A program made the translations under genes and the position numbers. A stretch of 64,000 nucleotides of DNA from Clostridiales bacterium. GTDB taxonomy: Bacteria; Bacillota; Clostridia; Christensenellales; Christensenellaceae. This document shows positions 42,157 to 48,837 of this stretch, in pieces. Each line of letters begins with the position of its first letter. Position 1 is the stretch's first letter. The notes beneath the pieces are model-generated. The model searched no databases, had not been told where the DNA came from, and saw only the letters and a program-made list of their open reading frames with translations. The DNA is taken from positions 1 through 64,000 of the forward strand of contig SVGZ01000002.1 in NCBI GenBank assembly GCA_015056045.1, in the 5' to 3' direction.

Positions 42157-42170
42157 AGGTCGTCTTTGTT
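42142..42170. repeat. 29-bp direct repeat, right copy (terminator between small ORF and patatin gene)
   Basis: This copy is identical to 41520-41548. It contains the stop codon of the small ORF and its last base belongs to the stop codon of the convergent patatin-like gene. The two copies bound a segment of about 620 bp. Confidence 0.9.
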
Positions 42171-43015
42171 TATTCAAAATATTCTTTCAGCTTAGTCAGG
42201 TTCTTTTCGGCTGCTTTTCGGCCAAGTATATAAACGCGGTCAAGCTCTGCGGTGTCTTTTTCCATGATCGAGATCCCGAGCGGCTCATCCGGGCAAATGA
42301 CAAAGCAGTTTCCCTTTTTTTCCTGTTCAAAAATGTAGTCTGTCGTTTCGTTATAAACATCATGACGGCGTGCAACGGCTTCGATAAGCTTCGGATATTT
42401 TTTCATCACAAGGCGGAGGATCGGCAGCATTTTGTTTTTCTCTTTGACAAAACCGCGCGGCTGTGTTAAGACAACGAGGTTTTTATCGTAGCCGATGCTT
42501 TCAAAAAAGCGGATCGGGATCGAATCGATAAGACCGCCATCCATGAGCTTTTGACCGCCGATCTCCACAATATTGGCAGCAAGCGGCAAAGAAGCCGAGG
42601 CTCTTATCCATTCGAGAAATTCATGTCCTGCTTTTTCGCATTTGCGGTAAACCGCTTCGCCTGTTTCAATATCGGCAGCGACAACATAAAACTCCATCGG
42701 GGAAGCTTCAAAAGCCTTTCCATCGAAAATATCGAGCTCATCGGGAACGGTATGGTAGCAGAATTCGGCATTGAAAAGATCGCCTGTTTTGATGAGTGAA
42801 GAAAAACTGCGGTAACGCTTATCGCCGATGAAGCGTTTCTGATAGCGGATGACACGGCCGATCTGCCCGGATTTATAGTTGCAGCCAAATGCCGCGCCTG
42901 CGGAAACGCCGATCGCACCGTCAAATTCGATCCCGTTTTCCATCAGCACATCGATGACGCCTGCACTGAAAAGCCCGCGCAAAGCACCGCCTTCTAAAAC
43001 AAGTCCTTTTTTCAT
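42170..43015 (-). CDS. Patatin-like phospholipase family protein
   Basis: This 281-residue lipid acyl hydrolase has a Ser-Asp dyad. The oxyanion motif GGALRG (residues 9-14), nucleophile elbow GVSAGA (about 36-41, Ser38) and Asp in DGGLIDS (about 160) are present. It has no signal peptide, so it is presumably cytoplasmic or membrane-associated. ATG 43015 follows AAAGGAG; an in-frame start at 43039 is less likely. It is convergent with the repeat-flanked module. Confidence 0.9.
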   Translation of the reverse strand: MKKGLVLEGGALRGLFSAGVIDVLMENGIEFDGAIGVSAGAAFGCNYKSGQIGRVIRYQKRFIGDKRYRSFSSLIKTGDLFNAEFCYHTVPDELDIFDGKAFEASPMEFYVVAADIETGEAVYRKCEKAGHEFLEWIRASASLPLAANIVEIGGQKLMDGGLIDSIPIRFFESIGYDKNLVVLTQPRGFVKEKNKMLPILRLVMKKYPKLIEAVARRHDVYNETTDYIFEQEKKGNCFVICPDEPLGISIMEKDTAELDRVYILGRKAAEKNLTKLKEYFE

Positions 43016-43092
43016 AAACCGCTCCTTTCCGAAAAACATTATAGCACAAAACAGCTGGACGGATTTTATGTATTTTATGAACTTTTGGCGGC

Positions 43093-43121
43093 TTGGCGTA
43101 AGGTGAAAATTTTGTTATACT
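43093..43121 (+). promoter_or_regulatory. Promoter of the AlkD-like operon, possibly giving a leaderless mRNA
   Basis: TTGGCG (43093-43098), a 17-bp spacer and TATACT (43116-43121) put the expected transcript start at about 43128, the A of the ATG. No ribosome binding site lies between the -10 and the start. Confidence 0.5.
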
Positions 43122-43127
43122 GTGGCT

Positions 43128-43805
43128 ATGGATAGGATCAGGGAATTTTTCATGCAGAACAAAGAGGAAAAATATGCCGCTTTTCAGGCGAAACTGATGC
43201 CGACCGTTGATCGGGATCGGATCTTGGGGGTTCGTGTGCCGCTTCTTCGGAAATTGGCAAAAACATTGCCCGAAGAAGAAAAGAAAGATTTTTTATCTTT
43301 GCTGCCGCATGATTTTTTCGATGAAAATATGCTGCATGCGATCATACTTTGCATGGAAAAAGAGCCATTGCAATGCATCGACGAGATCGAAAGATTCCTT
43401 CCCTATATCGATAATTGGGCAGTCTGCGATACTTTACGCCCGAAAATCTTCAAAAAAGAGCCGATTTTGCTTGAAAAATCTGTATGGAAATGGCTTTCCG
43501 GGGAAGAAACCTATACCGTTCGTTTTGGGATAGGATGTGCTCTCAGTTATTTTATGGGAGAGTCTTTTTCGCCGGAATTTCCCAAAAAAATCGCTGCGCT
43601 GAAATCGGGCGAATATTATATCGACATGATGCGTGCATGGTATTTTGCGGAGCTTCTTGCACAGAGAAAAGACGAAGCATTGCCCTATCTTGCGGAAAGA
43701 AAGCTCGACAAATGGACGCACAACAAAACGATCGCAAAGGCTTGCGAGAGCTTCCGCATTGCGGATGAACGGAAAGCGGAATTGCGGGGAATGAGATGGA
43801 AATGA
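43128..43805 (+). CDS. AlkD-like DNA alkylation repair protein
   Basis: This 225-residue all-helical HEAT-like-repeat protein belongs to the DNA alkylation repair (AlkD/AlkC-type, DUF/PF08713) family, which excises alkylated bases. Family segments are GVRVPLLRKLAKTL (36-49), IDNWAVCDTLRPKIFKK (about 93-110) and TVRFGIGCALSYFM (about 131-144). DNWAVCD contains the Trp-Asp pair region seen near the active site of AlkD. A GTG six bases earlier is an alternative start. It is first in a three-gene overlapping operon. Confidence 0.88.
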   Translation: MDRIREFFMQNKEEKYAAFQAKLMPTVDRDRILGVRVPLLRKLAKTLPEEEKKDFLSLLPHDFFDENMLHAIILCMEKEPLQCIDEIERFLPYIDNWAVCDTLRPKIFKKEPILLEKSVWKWLSGEETYTVRFGIGCALSYFMGESFSPEFPKKIAALKSGEYYIDMMRAWYFAELLAQRKDEALPYLAERKLDKWTHNKTIAKACESFRIADERKAELRGMRWK

Positions 43806-44569
43806 CAAAAGAAGAACGCTTTGGAATAGCCTGCGAAAAAGTCATCGGCAAGCACGCAAGACAAAATGATTGTGTCGGTACACTCGGCGAAAAGACGCTG
43901 CACGCCGTTTTGAAGCATTACCTCGAACCCGATGCGGAAAAACACGAGATCAAGTGCGGCAGTTATTTTGCGGATGTTCTGAACGAAGACGGAATTTTTG
44001 AAATACAGACGAGAAATTTCGGAAAACTCCGACCGAAACTGGATTATTTTCTCGGATTTTCGGATGTGACGATCGTACACCCGATCCCGAAGCTGAAATA
44101 TGTCTGCTGGGTAAACGGCGAAACGGGCGAAATTGCCGAAAAAAGGAAGAGCCCCAAAAAAGGGAATCTTTGCGATCTTTACAGAGAAATGGTTGGACTG
44201 AAAAACTATATCGGACACCCGAGGCTGCATTTTTTGTTTTTGGAGCTTGAGCTTGTGGAATATAAGCTGCTCGATGGCTGGAGCAAGGACAAAAAGAAAG
44301 GTTCGACGAAGATCGACCGCATCCCATCGGCACTTTTGGGAGAGATCAGGCTTTCCGAAAAAGAGGATTTCCGCATGATGATCCCCGAAGGCTTGCCCGA
44401 GCGCTTTATGACAAAAGATTTCAAGAAAAAAGCTCATGCCAGCGATAAAGGCGCATCGGCGGGGATCAGCCTTTTAAAACACCTTGGCTTCATCAGGCAG
44501 GTAGGCAAAGAAGGAAGGGCTTATCTATACGAAGTGGTGAATCGTGATGAGAATTGTAGAGCTGAATGA
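43796..44569 (+). CDS. Conserved protein with nuclease-like core and C-terminal winged helix
   Basis: This 257-residue protein has an early segment HEIKCGSYFADVLNEDGIFEIQTRNFGKLRPKLDYFL (about 50-85). Its Asp followed by ExQ after two predicted strands resembles the active-site pattern of the PD-(D/E)XK nuclease fold, with Gln in place of Lys. The C-terminus (KGASAGISLLKHLGFIRQVGKEGRAYLYEV) looks like a winged helix. I do not know a characterised homolog. Overlap with the AlkD-like gene (start 43796 or 43802) suggests a role linked to DNA repair. Nuclease activity is inference only. Confidence 0.7.
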   Translation: MEMTKEERFGIACEKVIGKHARQNDCVGTLGEKTLHAVLKHYLEPDAEKHEIKCGSYFADVLNEDGIFEIQTRNFGKLRPKLDYFLGFSDVTIVHPIPKLKYVCWVNGETGEIAEKRKSPKKGNLCDLYREMVGLKNYIGHPRLHFLFLELELVEYKLLDGWSKDKKKGSTKIDRIPSALLGEIRLSEKEDFRMMIPEGLPERFMTKDFKKKAHASDKGASAGISLLKHLGFIRQVGKEGRAYLYEVVNRDENCRAE

Positions 44570-44954
44570 GCTTGAAACAGAAAAAATAGAAGATAATCTC
44601 AGCGCCTTTGATGAAAACTATATACAATATAAATTGGAAGGAAGCATCCGGATCGGCATCGAAGAAGACGGGAAGATCGTTGCAGGGCTTGATGCCTGCA
44701 TCACCGCTTTCCGCATCTTATATGTTTCCACGGTTTTTGTGGAAGAAGCTTACCGCAGGAAAGGCTACGGCAGAAAACTCATCCGTGAAATGGAAGAACG
44801 TGCAGCAAAAATGGGCGTCAATACGATAAGGCTCGATACTTTCAGCTGGCAAGGCAAAGAATTTTACGAAGCTTTGGGATATGAGATCGTCGGTCAATAT
44901 GAAAATGAAGCCGACGCTTATGCGGAATATTTCTTTTTGAAGAGAATCAATTAA
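44547..44954 (+). CDS. GNAT-family N-acetyltransferase
   Basis: This 135-residue acetyltransferase has the acetyl-CoA motif VEEAYRRKGYGRKLIREMEERA (about 70-91) and the later DTFSWQGKEFYEALGYEIVGQ (about 103-122). It is typical of the GNAT_1 family. It overlaps the preceding gene by 23 bases. The acceptor is unknown. Confidence 0.87.
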   Translation: MRIVELNELETEKIEDNLSAFDENYIQYKLEGSIRIGIEEDGKIVAGLDACITAFRILYVSTVFVEEAYRRKGYGRKLIREMEERAAKMGVNTIRLDTFSWQGKEFYEALGYEIVGQYENEADAYAEYFFLKRIN

Positions 44955-44956
44955 TA

Positions 44957-44990
44957 AAAAAGACCATGCTCCTTGTGAACATGGTCTTTT
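44957..44990. terminator. Bidirectional terminator between the repair operon and GH43 gene
   Basis: AGACCATG (44961-44968) pairs with CATGGTCT (44980-44987), with A-tract and T-tract on either side. Confidence 0.8.
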
Positions 44991-45000
44991 GTCTGTCAGA

Positions 45001-45999
45001 TCAGAATGTCATATCGGTGAAAACAGCTTCTTCGTCTGTCTGCACGCCGTAATTGAAACGCTCGGCGATCTTTCCGGAAACGCAGTTATACCAGTTTCCC
45101 GTGATTTCGTTGACAACATGGAGTTTATCGCCATCTTCCTGCATTTCAAAGAGGTGCATACGCTTTTTCTGGTGAACGTTCGGGCAATGGAGGGACATCA
45201 TCAGCCTGCCTTCGAATGTTTTGAACATCATGGCATGCGCACCGTCGAGTGCCCAAAGCGGTTTTTCCATCTGTTCCCAAGGTCCCAGGATATCGCCCGA
45301 TAAGCTCTTTGCATAGCCGACGGTATAACCGGCATAGGAGAAGCTGCTCCAAAGCATGATGAGCGTACCGTTTTTCATCCGATGCAGCCATGGACCATCG
45401 GTAACGTGTCCATCCTCATTGATAGCACCGCTCCAGGGCGCATCACTTGCACGGAAAAGGATATGCGGTTCGCCGATTGCTTTTGAAAGGTCATCGGAAA
45501 GCGGAACTGCCGCTACCTGACCATCATAGACCTGCAGCCATTCATGGCAGAAGACCATCCAGGGTTTGCCTTTTTTATCTTCGTAAAGTGTACCGTCAAG
45601 GCACTGCCAGTTTTTTGGTGTAACGGGTTCATTTGCCAAAGGAACAAACGGCCCAAGCGGAGAATCGGAAACGAGGCACTGGCATGCACGGAACTTTTTC
45701 TCGGCACGGAAAGAGGAAATGAGATAATATTTGCCCTTGTAATAGTGGCATTCGGGTGCCCAATAATCGAGGTCTGCCCAGAAATCATCCGGCTTTTCAA
45801 AAACGAGGATCGGTCTGCTCCAATGAATAAGGTCGGGGCTTTCCATCGCATAGAATGTCGGACCGATTTTTACCTCGGGGAAGAGCTGTGTATCGAACAT
45901 ACGGGCGTAAATATAGTATTTTTTGGTATCCGGAGATGCGAGAACACAGGGATCGCTGATCATAATATCGCGGACGTGTACGCTGTATTTGTTTTCCAT
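45001..45999 (-). CDS. GH43-family glycoside hydrolase
   Basis: This 332-residue five-bladed beta-propeller hydrolase is of the arabinanase/xylosidase type. The blade signature contains MISDPCVLASPDTKKYYIYA (catalytic base Asp in SDP), LDYWAPECHYYKGKYYL and LDGTLYEDKKGKPWMVF. VTDGPWLHR stands at the position of the general acid; Asp replaces the usual Glu of EGP, as I recall for a subset of GH43. It lacks a signal peptide, so it acts inside the cell on imported oligosaccharides. Divergent from a membrane-anchored regulator gene. Exact specificity is unknown. Confidence 0.85.
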   Translation of the reverse strand: MENKYSVHVRDIMISDPCVLASPDTKKYYIYARMFDTQLFPEVKIGPTFYAMESPDLIHWSRPILVFEKPDDFWADLDYWAPECHYYKGKYYLISSFRAEKKFRACQCLVSDSPLGPFVPLANEPVTPKNWQCLDGTLYEDKKGKPWMVFCHEWLQVYDGQVAAVPLSDDLSKAIGEPHILFRASDAPWSGAINEDGHVTDGPWLHRMKNGTLIMLWSSFSYAGYTVGYAKSLSGDILGPWEQMEKPLWALDGAHAMMFKTFEGRLMMSLHCPNVHQKKRMHLFEMQEDGDKLHVVNEITGNWYNCVSGKIAERFNYGVQTDEEAVFTDMTF

Positions 46000-46045
46000 T
46001 GCCGAAGTCCTTTCTGCTGTTAAAATGTTAACTTTACCACGATTA

Positions 46046-46093
46046 TATCATATTGCTCAAAACGGGAAAAGCAAAAAAGTTATCATATTGCTC
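46046..46093. promoter_or_regulatory. GH43 promoter and repeated 13-bp motif
   Basis: TATCATATTGCTC occurs at 46046-46058 and again at 46081-46093. The left copy overlaps the minus-strand TGATATAAT extended -10 of the GH43 gene, so a protein bound there would control it. The adjacent XRE regulator is the natural candidate. Confidence 0.45.
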
Positions 46094-46226
46094 TGTTTTT
46101 GGTAAAATTAATGATAAAATAGGAAAAAACAGCAAATGCACCCGTCGGTTGACGGATTTCCAAGCGTGCTTGATAGCCTGCAACCATAAAAAACGCTATG
46201 ATGACCTTGTTGAAAGGAGCGCAGAT

Positions 46227-47183
46227 ATGATTTTAGCTGAAAAGATTTTACGATTACGCAAGAAAAACGGAATGTCACAGGAAGAACTGGCGGAAAAGCT
46301 GAACGTTTCGAGGCAGTCGGTTTCCAAATGGGAAAGTGCGGCAAGCATCCCCGATATTGCCAAGATCCTCGATATGGCAAAGCTCTTTGGCGTGACGACA
46401 GATTACCTTTTGAAGGAAGAAATGGTAGAGGAAGAATTTTCCGTTGAAGAAGACAGCGGTGCAGATTACCCGTCTTTATCCATCGAAGAAGCAGACAGAT
46501 TTTTAGCCGCTTCCAAAGAACAGGGCAAAAAGATCGCTCTGGCGGTTTTCATGCTCATTTTAGCGCCTGCATTTCTTATTGGGATCAGCGGATTACCGCT
46601 TTTCGGTGTGCAGATCGTGGAAGATTCTGCGGCAATGATCGGTCTTGTCATCATGTTTGTTATTGCGGCGGCAGCGGTTTTCCTGCTCATCATGAGCGTC
46701 ATTCCCATGCGTGAATTTGCCTATATCAGAAGCGGTGAATTTGTTCTTGCCTATGGCGTTGAAGGCGTGCTTGCGGAAAAGAAAAAGAATTTCTATCCCG
46801 GTTTTATCAAAAACGTTGCGATCGGCGTTGTATTGTGTGTTTTGGCACCGACTTTTCTCTTTTTTGATGTATCCGACAAAGGGCAGCTTTCGGCTGTTAC
46901 GCTGATGTTTATACCCATTGCGATCGGTGTTTACCTTTTCATCCGCGGCGGCATGATCATGGGTGCTTTTGATCACCTTTTGAAAAAAGATAAAATGCGC
47001 GAAGAGATCGAAAAAGACAAACGTGAGGAAAAGCTCGGCAGTATTTATTGGCCCGTTATTGTTGCCATTTACCTCGGCTGGAGCTTCCTCACGAACGATT
47101 GGCATATCACATGGGTCGTCTGGCCCGTTGCAGCGCTGCTTTTTGCGGCGATCGCCAACGCAGTGAATATTATGAAAAAATAA
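46227..47183 (+). CDS. XRE-family regulator with C-terminal membrane domain
   Basis: This 318-residue protein has an HTH_3 domain at residues 5-60 (RLRKKNGMSQEELAEKLNVSRQSVSKWES), an acidic linker and then five to six hydrophobic helices (about 108-300). Such HTH-plus-transmembrane proteins are common in Firmicutes and are thought to sense membrane or envelope signals. ATG 46227 is chosen for AAAGGAG. It is divergent from the GH43 gene, across a region with a repeated motif. Confidence 0.87.
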   Translation: MILAEKILRLRKKNGMSQEELAEKLNVSRQSVSKWESAASIPDIAKILDMAKLFGVTTDYLLKEEMVEEEFSVEEDSGADYPSLSIEEADRFLAASKEQGKKIALAVFMLILAPAFLIGISGLPLFGVQIVEDSAAMIGLVIMFVIAAAAVFLLIMSVIPMREFAYIRSGEFVLAYGVEGVLAEKKKNFYPGFIKNVAIGVVLCVLAPTFLFFDVSDKGQLSAVTLMFIPIAIGVYLFIRGGMIMGAFDHLLKKDKMREEIEKDKREEKLGSIYWPVIVAIYLGWSFLTNDWHITWVVWPVAALLFAAIANAVNIMKK

Positions 47184-47233
47184 AAGAGGGATCACAGAAA
47201 ACAAAGTGAACCCTCAAAGTGAAAGTATTTATG

Positions 47234-47268
47234 GAATGAGTTCGCGTAATAGCGGCTCATTCTTTTTT
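47234..47268. terminator. Bidirectional terminator between regulator and cinA
   Basis: GAATGAG (47234-47240) pairs with CTCATTC (47256-47262), with an inner CGC/GCG helix and TTTTTT following. Confidence 0.75.
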
Positions 47269-48514
47269 AATATTTTGTGACTGCTTCGATGAGAAGGCGA
47301 AGAGCATTATTGGCGGCAAGCGTACGGATCATCGTGCGCTCGTTTTCGCGTCCTCGGGAAAGAAGAAGCTTTTCGGTTTTGGTGTATTTTTCGGAATCGA
47401 CGGCGATATAGACAAGACCGACGGGTTTTTCCGCAGTACCACCGCCGGGTCCTGCAATACCGGTGATGCTGATGCCGAAATCTGCGCCGGAAAGTTTGCG
47501 TACGCCTTTTGCCATTTCGAGTGCGGTTTCGGGCGAAACTGCGCCATGTGCGGCTAAAGTTTCCTCGCGAACACCTAAAAGCTGCATTTTCATCTCGTTG
47601 GAATAGGTGCAGACACCGCAGCCAAATACTTCCGAAGCGCCGGCAATAGCCGTGAGTCTTGCGCTGACCATTCCGCCTGTACAGCTTTCTGCCGTTGCTG
47701 CGGAAAGACCTTTTTCACGGAGAAGCGTGATCGCTGCATTTTCAAGCGTACCGACATCGATGCCGTAAACGTAATCTTTGAATTTTTCGGCAACTTCGGC
47801 AACAACGGGATCGATGAGCGCATAGGCTTCTTCGTCATTCTTTGCGGAAGCGGTAACACGCAGCTGCACTTCGCCCGTTTTTGCATAAGGTGCGATCGTC
47901 GGGTTGGTGTGTGCGAGCATATAATCGCGGAGGATGGACTCAACATAGGATTCACCAAGCCCGATGATATGAATAGTTCTCGAAACGATGACGGTGTTTG
48001 TCTTTCCCTTGAGGAAAGGCACGACACTGTTTTTCATCATCGGTTCCATTTCGTTCGGCGGACCGGGCAGAAGAATAGCGATCTTTTCATCATTGCCGAC
48101 AGCAAGACCGGGTGCTGTGCCGTTTTTATTGGCAAAAATCACAGCGCCTTCGGGCATAAGCGCCTGTTTGCGGTTGTTATCCGTCATGGGTCTGCCGACT
48201 TTATTAAAAAAGGCTTCGATCGCGGCAAGAGAAGGCTCATCCATATACATCTTGCGGCCGAAAAATTCTGCAACGGTTTCTTTTGTGAGGTCATCGTATG
48301 TAGGTCCCAAGCCACCGGTCATGAGGACGATATCCGCACGGGAAAAAGCCTCCGCCAAGGATTCTTTTAACCTGCCGGGGTTATCGCCAACGACACTCTG
48401 ATGGTAGACGGTGATGCCGAGCTTTGCCAGTTCTTTTGCGGCAAAAGCTGCGTTTGTATTGATCGTATCGCCAAGAAGCAATTCTGTTCCGACGCATAAT
48501 ATTTCCGCTTTCAT
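47267..48514 (-). CDS. cinA: CinA-like competence/damage-inducible protein
   Basis: This 415-residue protein has an N-terminal molybdopterin-binding (MoCF) domain, AEILCVGTELLLGDTINTN (2-20) and LMTGGLGPTYDDLTKE, and a C-terminal CinA domain with nicotinamide-nucleotide amidase motifs (SAATAESCTGGMVSARLT, GAVSPETALEMAKGV, GIAGPGGGTAEKPVG). Roles proposed for the family include pyridine-nucleotide salvage and competence. ATG 48514 follows GGAAG; a longer reading is less supported. It is a lone gene. Confidence 0.95.
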   Translation of the reverse strand: MKAEILCVGTELLLGDTINTNAAFAAKELAKLGITVYHQSVVGDNPGRLKESLAEAFSRADIVLMTGGLGPTYDDLTKETVAEFFGRKMYMDEPSLAAIEAFFNKVGRPMTDNNRKQALMPEGAVIFANKNGTAPGLAVGNDEKIAILLPGPPNEMEPMMKNSVVPFLKGKTNTVIVSRTIHIIGLGESYVESILRDYMLAHTNPTIAPYAKTGEVQLRVTASAKNDEEAYALIDPVVAEVAEKFKDYVYGIDVGTLENAAITLLREKGLSAATAESCTGGMVSARLTAIAGASEVFGCGVCTYSNEMKMQLLGVREETLAAHGAVSPETALEMAKGVRKLSGADFGISITGIAGPGGGTAEKPVGLVYIAVDSEKYTKTEKLLLSRGRENERTMIRTLAANNALRLLIEAVTKY

Positions 48515-48691
48515 AAAAGTCACTTCCTTATTTTCAGTGTAAGTTTATTGTAGCACAGGACGGGCGCTTTAGCCATAAGAAAAAGACCGGAACTTTTGCC
48601 GAAAATGCATAGTATAACGGTAAGGTATTATCAGTTCGATGATTTTTACGTGATAAAAATGTATAGACTTTGTAAATGATGTTAATTTCGC

Positions 48692-48720
48692 TTGAAAATA
48701 TTGTGTTATCGGATTATAAT
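48692..48720 (+). promoter_or_regulatory. Promoter of the LPXTG adhesin gene
   Basis: TTGAAA (48692-48697), an exact 17-bp spacer and consensus TATAAT (48715-48720) give a leader of about 110 bases. The cinA-side part of the gap (48515-48690) shows only an AT-rich sequence with a minus-strand TACAAT near 48550 that may serve cinA. Confidence 0.7.
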
Positions 48721-48837
48721 ACGGTAACGAACCATAAATTAATAAACGGTAAGAATAGAAGCGCAGCAATGATAAAAACGGGAGCTTACTCATTGCCTGC
48801 GCGGAATATAAAAAATGGGAATTTTCAGGAGGAAAAA

